DNA of 64,000 nt, from positions 1-64,000 of the forward strand of contig CAZTOP010000006.1 in NCBI GenBank assembly GCA_964615145.1. Direction: 5' to 3'. Positions 48,501 to 59,500 of the stretch are shown here, piece after piece. The position numbers and the translations under genes were made by a program. Every line of letters starts with the position of its first letter. Position 1 is the stretch's first letter. The DNA comes from CAIVPM01 sp964615145. Lineage in GTDB: Bacteria; Bacteroidota; Bacteroidia; Chitinophagales; Chitinophagaceae. The notes below the pieces were generated by a model. It saw only the letters and a program-made list of their open reading frames with translations. It was not told the origin of the DNA and did not search any database.

Positions 48501-50133
48501 TGTCTTTTGGATTCCATTGATCTCCAACGGCTCTTAAATTATTGAAATAAGCACCACCGTTATAGGCATAACTTTCAGCACCACCCAATCCATAAGTAAT
48601 TACATTAAAATTAGTATCACATTTTATTAAAGTTTGTGCCCTTGTTGCTGGCCAACCTTTAATAACCATTTTATAACCCGAAAACCCCGGAGCCCCGGCA
48701 TAGTTGGGAATTTGAATGGTAGCACTATTACCACCAAATAGTGGAGGACCTTGATTATCGATTCTTAAAGAATTATAACCTGCATCTGGCACTACTATAT
48801 TAACAAAATTGGCAGTTATAGACTCTTTGGTATTTCTATATAAACCAACTTTAGGTATAGCTTGTTCTAATGGGCTTAAATAAACAACAGCAGGGTCGCC
48901 TTGTCCTGTACCACAGTTTCCACTTGTCATAAACTGACCCACCATAATAGGTTTGTTAGACTCAATATAATTGGGTGTAGCATTGGTAAATTGGTAGTAA
49001 CTTCCTAAAGGAATATTGATGATAGGACCGCCATTGATTCTAACCCTTGTACCTGTATCTTGGCAGACAATTTTATAAGATGAACCAGCAAAAACATTCG
49101 CATTAATATTTGAACCACTAGATGTAGCAAAAGGAGTAGCTAAATATCGCTTCCCCCAAGTATGTTCTGGAAAACATTGTTGCATATCATTATCTCTGCT
49201 AGATGAACTACAACCTCCATCATCTTCTCCACTTGTTCTGCTACTACCTGCAAATACAGCAATTTTTTTACATTGACCTAGTGAGTTTGGCACAGATTCA
49301 ACACGAGAGCCAGTAAGTTGAACCCCGTTTCCTGCAGCATCTGCATCGCCAACATATTGAAAAATTTGTCCTTTGTTTAATGTTACATAAAATGGAACGC
49401 CAGCAGTAGGTGGCACAAACGTACAGCCAGCTTTGTATCGTGGTGCTTGCGAGCCAGTAATTTTTACTTTGGTATTATCTTCTTGGGCTAGTACATAAAA
49501 AAAGTTATAAGCACCAGCAGCATCACCCTGTCTGCTATTGATAGTTGTGTAGGAATAACCCCAAGAAGTAGTTGGTAAAAGCATTGTTGCACCTGAAGAT
49601 ACACTACCATAAATATGAGAGTAAGCAACAATTTCTACATCGCTTGTAATATGAATCCCTTTTTTTCTAAACAATCCAAAGCCTCCCGTACCAGCAGGAC
49701 AAACATCGGTATATAAACGAGCATCAAAAGAAGTTGAAGTGTTGCTGGCTGCTGCGTTAACTGGTCCTTTTGGAATGGGACCCCAAGATAAAGCAGCGGC
49801 AGGTGAAAAACTAAAAGCAGGTGTTGCACTATTATCAATAGAAATTACTGTGTTTTTTGCAATATGATAGGTTCTTTTCCACCAAAGAGCAGGTGTAAAT
49901 CCGCTGCTATCAATAGTAACTGTAACAGTGGCATAGGTTAAGCCAGCAGGTAAATCCTCCACACTTAAATAAAGCGTCATATTCATACTATTATCAGTTG
50001 CCGTTTCCATAAACTGATGATGCCCATACCCTACCCAAAAATCTTTTCCTTTATTAGAAATTTTTTGAGAAAAAGCGGATATGCTTGCTAAAAAACATAC
50101 AACTAATGCTAAAAACCTTGTCATTCTAATCAT
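42574..50133 (-). CDS. IgGFc-module/multi-PKD surface protein with T9SS type B tail
   Basis: The 2519-residue protein has a signal peptide (ending near AFSQ) and an IgGFc-binding-like module (about 25-530). That module contains NKGKDFWVGYGHHQFM, HITSDVEIVAYSHIYGSVSSGATMLLPT and ITYGLGGAESYAYNGG. A long chain of PKD-type domains runs from about 730 to 2340, each with a WxFGD-like turn, alternating with domains that end in CTAQRKL, CKDSATQ or similar. Residues about 1460-1899 are encoded by tandem 513-bp repeats. A CHU_C type B sorting domain (IPNAFSPNGDGINDTWKI to GWVVLLR) ends the protein. It should be a surface adhesin or extracellular fibre component. Starts at 50133 or 50124 are both possible. 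Confidence 0.9.
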   Translation of the reverse strand: MIRMTRFLALVVCFLASISAFSQKISNKGKDFWVGYGHHQFMETATDNSMNMTLYLSVEDLPAGLTYATVTVTIDSSGFTPALWWKRTYHIAKNTVISIDNSATPAFSFSPAAALSWGPIPKGPVNAAASNTSTSFDARLYTDVCPAGTGGFGLFRKKGIHITSDVEIVAYSHIYGSVSSGATMLLPTTSWGYSYTTINSRQGDAAGAYNFFYVLAQEDNTKVKITGSQAPRYKAGCTFVPPTAGVPFYVTLNKGQIFQYVGDADAAGNGVQLTGSRVESVPNSLGQCKKIAVFAGSSRTSGEDDGGCSSSSRDNDMQQCFPEHTWGKRYLATPFATSSGSNINANVFAGSSYKIVCQDTGTRVRINGGPIINIPLGSYYQFTNATPNYIESNKPIMVGQFMTSGNCGTGQGDPAVVYLSPLEQAIPKVGLYRNTKESITANFVNIVVPDAGYNSLRIDNQGPPLFGGNSATIQIPNYAGAPGFSGYKMVIKGWPATRAQTLIKCDTNFNVITYGLGGAESYAYNGGAYFNNLRAVGDQWNPKDTTKNQDSINIKGHNQAYYSNQVASPVLLRLICGDSVKIISWNFSQTIDTNKITIINKRTGLANKNLVDYHPVVLTSSLVNGKRTNYKYQCPDTMLIYRKNLTTSVPPLQLDTFYVPVTVHSIDSVQLYTAPVNSCNGSYGSLGDTIPINYSITNGGGITIIADVPACGTDSTAFKGPDSINFGILREKIVSWNWLFEDGSTSQLQNPIRVLTKDTNKVKLEVITSSGLVSVKLDTVYSGFKVKFSAPDKVCVNQPVRLIDSTNRTNIDSCIWGFGGSTRFSDPSCQPFQYTFTSPGTYVIWHTISLLTPCPIDTAFKTIIVSSKRYPEIQYTNPCADTTGIANFNANLGVGGVPIKNYLWNFGQPSSGAADSSKINPTTHNYGVEGDYVVRLNVIDTLGCLGDTTQTIAIKIKPSIYFKSLPVKYCINNGSISFASLAGCYNQSKVLGAGVFSGPGIDASGNFDPIAAGTGINTIWYVYTTSKGCKDSLSQQINVVDKPTVAFDYTQGCLPKDGVAQFTNFTSLGFSFLWNFDDAAHSTTSNPNIVDSINPSHVFANTGLHNVKLYAETADGCKDSLTKAITFSVTPDVRFAPITSVCENQVNVNVALGSVANGVMGMDSIYYGPGTTSSGTLSPAISSWGNHTITYVYTSTGGCKDSATQTILVKARPRLGFAYPAGCLPANGNVQFTDTTKLPDGQTIQSCGWTFGDPNATTSNPNTASVCSPSHNFNYGTYIIYHTVTSSLGCVTDTTFTANFSVSPDLFYNAITPVCENLTTYSVANAGSNNLAAAPGSGVYQGAGIINTNTGEFNPNLAGAGTHPIYYVFTATSGCVARDTQTVVVKPRPKGQFTFTPNTGCLNSLGTVQFNAGGISIASPASITNYTWNFGDASTSGTGVSPTHNYNDGTYNIALNIQANNGCSFDTSMSQTFSKTPDLAPLQQGDTCENIGIITLRTPAILNGAIGSGVFSSYKNAVTNATLGTYDPSIAGYGIDTIYYNFTSTGGCTAQRKLAINILGRPRGGFSFSPNTGCLNSAGFVQFTGNISVPNSSVQTYTWNFGDLSAAGSGVAPTHNYNDGTYTIALNVKGNNGCSFDTSMSQTFSKTPDLAPLQQGDTCENIGIITLRTPAILNGAIGSGVFSSYKNAVTNATLGTYDPSIAGYGIDTIYYNFTSTGGCTAQRKLAINILGRPRGGFSFSPNTGCLNSAGFVQFTGNISVPNSSVQTYTWNFGDLSAAGSGVAPTHNYNDGTYTIALNVKGNNGCSFDTSMSQTFSKTPDLAPLQQGDTCENIGIITLRTPAILNGAIGSGVFSSYKNAVTNATLGTYDPSIAGYGIDTIYYNFTSTGGCTAQRKLAIRILGRPRGQFTFTPNTGCLDVTGLVKFNANGISVPGSFVQTYNWQYEASLAPVSAGATPSYTYADGTYDIKLNAIGFNGCSFDTMMTQKFSRTPSLDPIVITNVCSNSSAFPINPPAVNNGVLGNAGTFSSFKNAIVGANTYDPALAGYSIDTVYYKFTAFSGCEATVKKVVNIFPVPKAVINVKPYVCIDSVVTFKDFSTLATGSISTRNWDFGDGSAVVVNPMGNIITHGFPATQAYSVTLTVTSDSGCVATAQVDVTARPKPVAQFKYNPIVCMPNGTAFFTNQSSVAANGGTLTYAWTFGDPNANTSNPNTSSLSDPRHMYSTIQSYPIKLVVTTKPYNCQDIFYDTLYPKEPFFNKPIAKFGVSKDTLCENEPSYFTDSSSAPNSSLFSWTWNYGDGSTPNTTTVPYSTYSYPLADSFKASLTVRNTELCESDPYYLDVLVYPQPQIDSMNQIIVLQNTIVQFNPTVADTTGIQYYWTALMPPYSVAGLSNPDTLYPYLTATQTQGYILNAIGKGNCYASRVQYVKVLEKIVIPNAFSPNGDGINDTWKITSLGDYPGATLDIFDRYGMKVKHLSGNIMEWDGTLNGTPMPVATYYYIIDPGNKLEKITGWVVLLR
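44439..45757. repeat. 513-bp tandem repeat inside the 2519-residue gene
   Basis: Two full copies (44439-44951 and 44952-45464) and a third partial copy of 293 bp (45465-45757) read as identical DNA by eye. Each unit encodes 171 residues: one PKD domain plus its partner domain. Sequence outside the array encodes similar but diverged domains, so these copies are recent. Confidence 0.95.
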
Positions 50134-50290
50134 AATTATTTGTTAAATCTTCTATTGTATATACCTCGAATGTTTCGTTAAAGGTTGGAAAATGATACCT
50201 TATTTTATTTATCAAGACATTCAGTTCATTAAACCTTAATTTACCTCTGTTAATTATTCCAATGCAAGTAAACCAGAGAACGAATCAATT

Positions 50291-50395
50291 GTACACCTGC
50301 ACCAATCATTCGTGCACCAGCACCAATCATTCTTGCACCAGCACCAAACATTCGTGCACCTGCACCAATCATTCGTGCACCAGCACCAGACATTC
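50291..50395. repeat. Five tandem copies of a 21-bp repeat
   Basis: Copies start at 50291, 50312, 50333, 50354 and 50375, with a degenerate sixth after 50396. Each reads GTGCACCWGCAC, then CARACATTC or CAATCATTC, with few changes (the first copy has GTACAC, the third TTGCAC). Each unit contains the inverted pair GTGC/GCAC. It lies 158-262 bases upstream of the start of the 2519-residue gene. Confidence 0.93.
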
Positions 50396-50400
50396 GTACA

Positions 50401-50412
50401 CTTTGTACAAAG
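50401..50412. promoter_or_regulatory. Perfect 12-bp palindrome next to the repeat array
   Basis: CTTTGTACAAAG is a perfect palindrome lying 5 bases after the array. Related TGTACA words occur at the left end of the array and at about 50424. A DNA-binding protein site is possible. Confidence 0.35.
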
Positions 50413-50473
50413 AAAAAAATACCTGTACAAAATTGTAACTATTTATTGCCTTAAAGAACTACTTCCTATAATG

Positions 50474-50509
50474 ACTGTAGAGACATACATATTAGTAAGT
50501 CTCTACAGT
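50474..50509 (-). terminator. Hairpin after the 3327-residue gene
   Basis: ACTGTAGAGAC (50474-50484) pairs perfectly with GTCTCTACAGT (50499-50509), and the 14-base loop can pair further (TAC/GTA). It lies 28 bases past the stop codon. A clear T tract is missing on the minus strand, so it may protect the mRNA end rather than terminate alone. Confidence 0.5.
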
Positions 50510-50536
50510 TGTTAATGAATACTATATTTTGAAGTA

Positions 50537-53500
50537 TTATCTAATTAAATTAATACTTCCTTTTTGCTCCTCTACTTTTCCATCTAGGAATACAATCCTG
50601 CTTGCAAAAATGTACACACCACTTGGCTGAGGAACGCCTCTTTGCGTACCATCCCAAAGTGTATAGCATCCAATTCCATTACTAGTTGCTGATGTTGTTT
50701 CCCAAATTTTTTCGCCATATTGATTATAAACAGCGTATTTCAATTCTTTAATTGATGAACCACAAATTACTAAATTATCATTTTTACCATCTCCATTTGG
50801 CGTAAATGAATTTGGATAATAAGTTTTGTTGGCAACTGTTTTACCATAAGCAGTATCGGAAATACTATTTTGACAAACATTTACACCAATTGCCATCACC
50901 GTGGCTTTATGTCTTTCTCCTGGGTTTAAGTTTTGTAAAGTATGACTTAAAGGTGTAGGAATACCATTTGGTGCAACATAAGCACCCCCATCTATCGAAA
51001 TAGCATAAGAAACAGCACCAGTTACAGCAGTCCAACCAAATGTAATCTCATTTGTTTTTGTAGAATCTACAGTTACAAATATTGGTTTTGCCAATAAATC
51101 TAAAGGCGAAACTTTAACTGTAGCTCTGCTAATACTTGTACAACCATTGCTTGTAGTTCCATCTACATAATAAGTTGCTACTGCATTTACAGGTGGTGTA
51201 GTAAAGCTTGTACCTGTAGCCAAAGCAGTACCACCACTAGCACCATTGTACCAAGAATAGGTAGCTCCAGCAACAGGATTTTGAACGGTAAATACTTGGG
51301 TAGTTCCTTTGCAAATAGTTACATCATTAGGGGCAACTACAGAAACAACTGGTCTTTGTGTTACAGTTAAATCTACTTGTAAACGTGGCGATGTAGTACA
51401 GCCATTTACAGAAGTTGCACTTACAAAATATGAAGCACTTGATGTTGCAGGGTTTATGGTGTAGCTTGTTCCTGTTGTGGCTGTGCCGCCAGTTAAAGCC
51501 GTGTACCAATTATAAGTAACTGTAGCATCTGGGCTGGCAATGCTAAATGTAGCAGCATCTCCACTACATACAGTAACTGCATTGCTTACTACTGCCAAAC
51601 TTGGTGTGGTAGCAGCAGTTAAGGTTACAGGGAATCTTACAATACTTACACAACCATTCAATGATGTTTCAAGATAATAGCTGGCATCTGCAGTAACAGG
51701 ATTAATGGTTAATGAATTTCCTGTTGCTAATGTATTTCCTAAAGTAGCAGCATCGAACCAGGTATAAATAGCATTGGCTACTGGAGCAGCCACATTAAAT
51801 GTAGCACTTGTACCAATACAAGCAGTAATACTTGCAGGAGTTGCTGTTGCTATTGGGAATTGTGTTACAGTAATTTTTACTTTCTTTCTATCCACACTTA
51901 CACAACCAGTGGCAGACACACATTCAATATAGAATGCACTATCGCTGGTCATATTAGGGAAAGAGAAAGGTGTTAAACCATCTCCACTGGTAATAGCTGT
52001 TCCGCCAGTTGCAGTTGGATAAACAGTATAAGTAGCCCCAGCTAATGGTGCTTGAATATTGATGTTTGCGGTAGCACTAGCACATAAATGAATTGAATCG
52101 TTTAATACCGATACTACTGGATATGGATTAATGGTTAACACCAATGCAGAATCGCCAATACATTTATCTTCCATTTTAACCCTTACGTTAACTGTATCTG
52201 TTCCTGAATTTGCATAGAAGTAAGCAGTTGAATTGCTGGTTTGAACTCCTGTATTAATACCATAAGGATTTGAAGTGAAAGCCCAATTTTTTACTTTAAT
52301 ACCGGTTATTTCATCTAATGAGTCAGCAACAAAATTAACCATAGTGTTAGGACAAATAGGATTTGGCGAATAAGTAAAACCAACTTTAGGAGATGCCACT
52401 ACTTGAATAAATTGTTGGTCTTCACGTTTTTTATCGCAACCTTCAATATCTGGATGCCACCATTTGGTTACCAAAGTAAAGTAACCCGGATTATCAGTAA
52501 TATAAACACCTGGCAGGGTAAATGTATAAACTGAATCACCATTTGGTTTTACAGTTACTACAGGGTAAGAAACGTACGGTTTTTTAATAGTAACATCTTG
52601 ATTAGGGTGTATACCAGGAATACCGCTTATTTTCCAAGTGATGGAATCCGGTAACAATGGGAATCTAGTAGTTATTTTAAATGGTGTTTTAGAACAGTTA
52701 TATAAATCAGGAACAGGATCTAAACCTGTTGTATCATTTTTAATACCACCTCCAATATTCAAGTTTATAATGTTAGTGCCTGCATTGTACATATAACTTT
52801 CAACACTACCCAAACCATAAGTAATAGCAGTAAAAGTTGAATCGCCTTCAACAGTTACTTGTCGCTTGGCAGAAGTTGGCCAATGTTTGATATATACACT
52901 TTTTCCAGGAAAATATGGATGTGGAGCAATTTTAGTCCAAGTTGTAGGATTACAAGGTCCAGTAGTAACCTCACATATAGAAGGTATATCATTGGAAGAA
53001 CCAACTAATGTAAGAACATTTGCAGATATAGTTTCAACTGTGTTAGTGTAAAAACTAATTTTATTAATCCCTTGTTCAAGTGGGCTGATAAACGCCATAT
53101 CAGGGTCACCTACCCCACTACAAGCACCACTCATAAACTGACAAACCAACATTGGTCTATCAGATGTAAGATAACTAGCAGAGTCTAATAAGAACTCTAC
53201 ATAAGCAGGAATATTAGTACCCGGAATAAGCGTAGTACTTACATTTCTACCAGTAAATCCACCAACTGGAGTGGTAGTCATCGTTGGATAAATCTGAGTA
53301 CCATTAACATAAATATTTTGATTAGCATCTTTCAATGCAATTCTAAATAAATTAGCTTGATACGCTCCAGCACTTGTGCTTCTGGAAGTAGGTGCAGTTA
53401 AATATTTTTTACCCCAAGCACTACCAGGGAAATTTTGACTAATTGCAAAATCACCACCACCGCCACAAGGCTTACTATTCAAAGTTCGAGTATCGCCGCT

Positions 53501-56500
53501 AAAGAATGCAAAAGGTAAACATTTTCCTTGGTCATTTGGTATCGATGTTGCAGAACTACCAGATAAATCAGCAGTACTCGATGCAGCTAATACTTGATAC
53601 CATTCACCTTTGTTTAGTACAATATCTGTGGTAACTGGCACACCAGATGGAGTTGTTGTATTGGCTATAGCAATTTTAGTATTATCTTCTTTAGCCACTA
53701 CAAAATATGATGAGAAACTAAAGCCACCCCAATCCTGATGGAATCCTAACATTTTATAATCATAGCCCCAGGTACAAGTAGGCATTAACATAGTAGCACC
53801 TGAAGAAGTAGAACCCCAACAATGTGCATAAGCAACAATGGCAACATCACTTGTAATATTTATACCATCACAATACTTTCCACTAGCTTGATGACGTGCT
53901 GCTTGTGGTAAAATATCACTCACTTGTACCGTATTTGGTGGAATATTATATGTTCTAACCCAACCAAGACAAGGAATAGAGACTGTAACATAAGCTGCTT
54001 CATTATTGGTGCTTAAGTACAGTTGATATGTTTCTCCACCTGCCAATTGGTTTGCAGGATAAGCTAACCAAAACTCTTTACCTGAGTTACTTGTATCACT
54101 ACAAGGTGGTGGTGGTGGTGCATAAGGATTACACAATCCTGAAAACTTATCAAAATAAGTAACATTGTTTTCGTACACCATTTTCTTTGGAATATTATTT
54201 CTACTTGCATATCCAACGCCCCATTTATTACCAGGAGTCGTTTTTGCCAAGCCCAATTGATACTCACTACAATTTTCAGGTATTGAACCTAACCAAGGAG
54301 CAATATAGTAGGTTTTAACATCTCCAAAATAGCTACCACCACCAGGTATTTCTACCTGTGTGTAGAAGAACATAGAATCTTGAGATGACTTAGGGTTTAA
54401 ATTAGGAGGTACTACACCTGAAAATCTTTTCACTTGTACACTTGGAGGTGGGCTATTGCCCCATCGAATTCGCATGGCAGTATCGGAGCCAAAATAAAAT
54501 ACCTGTTCAGTATTAGCACTTGGTGTAGCAGGTATAGCAGCCATTGCAGTTGGTTGTGCAATTGGGAAAAACTCATAAGCTCCCAAATCTGGCACACCCG
54601 CAGTTAATGAATCTGGCCTGTAATTACCATTAATATCTGTAACATTTCCTTTTATTTGAATAGCTCTGCCGTGCATAGCCCAAACATCTGAATTATTCAA
54701 ATCAGGGTGCAAATCTGTACTACTTATAAACGCAGGAGGATAATTGATAGACCATTTATCTCTTCCAGAGGCTTTTTGCCAATTAAAAATTCCTGTATAA
54801 TTAGTTGTGCCAGCAACAACCAAATTTGTACCGGAAGTGTGTAACATGTTATAGTCAGAAGTAAAATTGCCAGCGTTATTCATATAAATAGCTCTACCAC
54901 CTCCTTTATTTGAGAAAATGTTATTTTGAACAGATATAGGAACTGTTGTTGATTGTGTTAATTGTGCTGCTGCACTTGTTGTAGATGCAACACCAACACT
55001 TACGCTATTATGATAATAATTAATGGCACCAGCGTTATTGAAGTTAGTAATTCCATAAGCACCAGTTGTAGCTGCACTATTTACTACAACCACATTATTT
55101 TTTACGTCTACAACACTTGAGCTTGTAATATAAATTCCATTAATTGTTCCTGCATTTCCACTATTTGCATATACTTCATTTCCATTTACATTAGAAACTA
55201 CGGCAGTAGTTGAACGACAGTTCTGCAATTGAATACCATTTACAGCTAATGTAGTATTGTTGATATTAACTTTGTTATTTACTAAATTAAAAGCAGTATC
55301 ACAGTAATTTGCATAAATACCAGCTGTTCCATTAGCAGCAGGACCATTAAAATCAATTGTATTTCTACTTACTGTTAGTTTAGTATTGAATTGTACAAAT
55401 ATACCCGCACCAAAATTGCCACTGATGATATTACTGTCAATTAAGTGACCTGTAGTGGCTACTACACTTGTAGCATTACCAGATGTTCCTGCAAAGTAAA
55501 TTCCATTAGCTCCTCCGTTAATTGTATTTCCTTTAATAACTAAGTTAGTACCTTTTGTTGGGCTAGAGAAGACTGCAGATTGTGTAGTTGCAGTACCAAA
55601 TACTGGCAATGTATTTATTACACAATTTAATAAATTATCATTAGATGCTCTTACAACAAAATCAACCACCCTTCCATAAGTTGGATTGGTATTATTAATT
55701 GTAATATTCTTGAATGTTACATAGGTACAGCTATCAAAACGTAATACATAATTGTTAATAGCATCTGCATTTGCCCAAGTCAATATTTTATCAGCAGCTA
55801 CACCATTGTTACCTTGGAAAGTAATGGTTTTTGAAGGGGAAGTACCAGCTACATAAGGTATTCTTACTTGTTCGTTATATGTTCCTTTTTTAACGTCAAA
55901 AACTACAGAACCAAGAATACCACATTGCATAGCAGATACCGCTTCGTTAAATGTATTGAAATTCTGACCAGGAATGCCGGTATAGTTGGTAGCCATTGAG
56001 CTATCAATTGTGTAAGTTCCAGCAGGCATGATGGTATTTAAAGTTACTGATGTTACTGTTGAAACCACAGAAGCTCCAGTTGCAGCACAGGTAACAATAC
56101 AACGATAGTAATTTCTTACAGATGAAATTGTATCATAAATGGTGGAATATTTAATTGGTCCAAGGTTTTGCCAATTTCCTCCAGCTATAGAATCTTGCCA
56201 TTGGAAATAAATTTGTCCAACAGGCGAATTACCAGTTAAATCTAATCTAATTGGAGCTTCAAGGCAAATACCTGAAGATGGATTAACACTTGCTGTACCT
56301 GCCAACAATGGTGTAGGACAGGTTGGTGCAGTAAATTCCCAAGCTCCAATATCTGGTTTAGTACCAGGAGGCAAAGGTCTAGGATTACTTTCTATATCAG
56401 TGGCAACACCAACATTAACACCTTTATTATCTATTAAGTAAAATTGCGGTTTTAAATTACCATTGGCAACATCGGTGTATAAAGGGTCGTAGTTAAACGA

Positions 56501-59500
56501 CAAACTATCCAGCATTGGTGTTCTTGAATTTTGCCAATCTGTTAATGAAAGTCTGTTACCACTTAAGTTACCAATGTAACCATTAGTTACACCAGCATCA
56601 ACGTACAATACATTATTATTACTTTCAAAACTTGTTGCAGTAGCAGCTGTTGATAAATTAATACAATGCTTTACAGCAGGTCCACCACGTGTAATATGTA
56701 TAATGTTGTTTTTAAACTGTAATCCTGTTGCAGTAGTAGTTTGGTAAAATCCTGCTGCACCACCAGTTGCGGCTACAGTTGGATTATCTATTGCAATTGA
56801 ATTATGATAATAGAAAACATTGTCTGAACCATTATTGTACAATGGGTAAACAACTCCAGTGCCATTTAAGTTATAAAATGCATTATTATAAACAAAGTTT
56901 TCATTACCCGCAGTTGCATCAACAGCATTAAAATATACACCATAGGTTCCGCCTGATCCAGCAGGTTGTCCCCCATAAAAATTTGTAAATCTATTATTAG
57001 AAATAGTACTAGACAATGTAACAGCACTAGTAATATTAACACCATAACCAACACCTACTGTTGCTCTTGTTGGTCTTGCAAAAGTGTTGCTGTCAATTAG
57101 GGTATTTCTGGTTCCTGCCAGGTATATACCTGTGTTATAGAAGTCAAGTATTTTATTTTTTGAAACTTTATTATTTTCAATTAGGTTAGCAGCAACTCCA
57201 ACTAAAGTTATACCATAATATCCCCCTTTGATTGTATTGCTTTCAAATAAATTACCATCACAAAGTGTATTACCAGTAGCTACTACTCCAGCATCAGTAG
57301 CATTTACAACAATTCCAGCAAAGTTTGCAGAAGGAGAATTATCGTTTAGGTTGATGGTACAATTTTTAACAGAGTTAGAATCAGCATTATTAACAAGCTG
57401 AACTCCGTAACCAAAAGTAGCTGCACTAGATGCATCTATATTAATACTATCCAAATTTATAAAGTCTGCTCTGGTAATTTTAACAACAGCTCTCTCAGTA
57501 CCAACCGTTGGGGCTCCTACAGGAAATTGAAGCGTAGTGTTATTCCCTTTGAATACAACTTGCCTATCGAAGTTGGCACCAGAAACAGTATCAATTTTAA
57601 CTTGCTCTACATATGGACCAGATGATGGATCCACTCTAAATACAACATTACCCACACCTTTAATTCCACAATAACGCATAGCGTTTACGGCACTTCTGTA
57701 GTTTTTAAAATGAGCACCAGCTACACCAGAAACATAATCAGAGTCCATAAGTGGCGGGAATGGATAATTTGAATTAATATAATAGTCGCCAGCTGGCATT
57801 GATGATATAGAGCCCAATAATCTCCAGTTAGTGTAGAAATCTACACCCAAACAAGAAATTTTACATCTGTAATAATAACTGGTATCATCGGTAGAGAAAG
57901 TAGTGTCAGGCAAAAGTTTTGGCCCTCCAAAATCTTGTGGTGGATCAATTAAATTTTTAACTCTTTCCCATTGGAATGTTTGTGATGATCCAAAAGGACC
58001 AACAACATTTACACCTAGTTTAACATCTGTTCCTTCACATACAGTAGTATCCCCTAATATTAATCTGTTGAGTACTCTAATTTCAGTAACACCATTTAAT
58101 GATCCAGGTACACAAGGAGGTGGAATAAACTCATAACAGCCAATATCATTTCTAGGATTAATAGGTCCATTGATATCATAAGTCATTCCTAGTGGGAATG
58201 CTTTATCATCCATTGCTGCATTAGTTGGAGAAAAATTAGCTGTGTCCATTGGTATTGTTACAGGCAGAAAGTAAACAGGTTGAATTGACAAAGCATTTTG
58301 ATCGTTATTGGAAGGCAACATGGCAGTTTGCCAATCTTGGAGTGTTAAACGGTTACTATTAAAGAAGCCAATGAAATTGCTTCCTGCAGGAGCATTAATA
58401 TAGTAATCATTATTATCAGCAAAAACAGGAGCTACCGAACCTGAAGCTAAATATATGCAATGCTTAGTTCCTGTTCCACCTCTACCCACAGTAATTAAGT
58501 TGTTAATAATTGCAACACTAACTGCAGCAGCACCTGTTTGATTGTATCCTCTAGTTGTGGATGTAGCAGTAGAAGTACCATCATCAAGCGAAATAGTATT
58601 ATGAGATAGTTGAACATTGGCAGAACCATTGTTATTAATACCAGTTTGAGCACCTGTGTGTACAAAATCGTAAATCAGATTATTATCTATTAGATAATCG
58701 AAAGTAGAAGTAGCACCTGCATTATCTAAATTAATGCCATTTGCAGTTTGAGCATTTGTTGGTACAGCTTTAAATGGCGAAAATATTCTGTTTCTGAAAA
58801 CATGTGCACTGTTGCTTTTTCCTGTAAAATAAATACCATCAAAAGCACCAACATTTGTACGAGTTGGACGGCTTATTTTATTAGCTTCCATTACAGAATT
58901 ATAACTACCATTAGTATAAATTCCGTATTTATAAAAATCCTTAATGATATTAAAGCTAATGATATTACCACCGTTTGCACCACCAGCAAAATCTGCTGTT
59001 TGAGTTACACCATAATAACCACCAGCAATTGTATTATTAAGAATTTGATTAAAATCGCACAATGTGTTTCCTAAACCCTGAGCATTATTATCGGCACCAC
59101 TAATTGCAACACCAGCAGTACTACCTTGAGTGGTGTTGGTTGCTGATGAAATGATATTGCAATTTCTGATAATATTGGAGTCTGCATCATTAATTAAATG
59201 AAAACCTATACCGTAAGTACCCACGCTAGCATCTACTTGTAAACTATCGAATATAAAATATTTGGCTCCCTTTAATTTAATGACAGCACGTTCATTTGTA
59301 TTGGTAGATGTAAATTGAATAAAATTGCCATTCCCATTAAATGTAATTGTATTGGTTGGAGATGAATTTGGTATTTTACCATTTACAATTAGTTGTTCAA
59401 CATAAGGACCACTACCTGGTACTACATTAAATACACATGCAGCACTGATGCCACATTTCATTGCATTGTAAGCATCATTAAAAGTTTTGAAATTTCTTCC

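Larger units (their letters stand above)
50134..50536. other. Intergenic region between two T9SS type B genes
   Basis: These 403 bases hold no credible gene. They contain the upstream region of the 2519-residue gene (50134-50280), a 21-bp tandem repeat array, a 12-bp palindrome, and a hairpin downstream of the 3327-residue gene. A short open frame on the plus strand (50312-50515) is simply the repeat read as His-Gln-rich sequence. Confidence 0.7.

Noticed and set aside
50291..50395. CRISPR-like short repeats
   Set aside because: The 21-bp units are directly adjacent, with no unique spacers between them, and no cas genes lie in the window. It is a simple tandem repeat.
50312..50515. Small His/Gln-rich protein on the plus strand
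   Set aside because: The frame is only the 21-bp repeat read as codons, followed by AT-rich sequence. It has no promoter and no known family.
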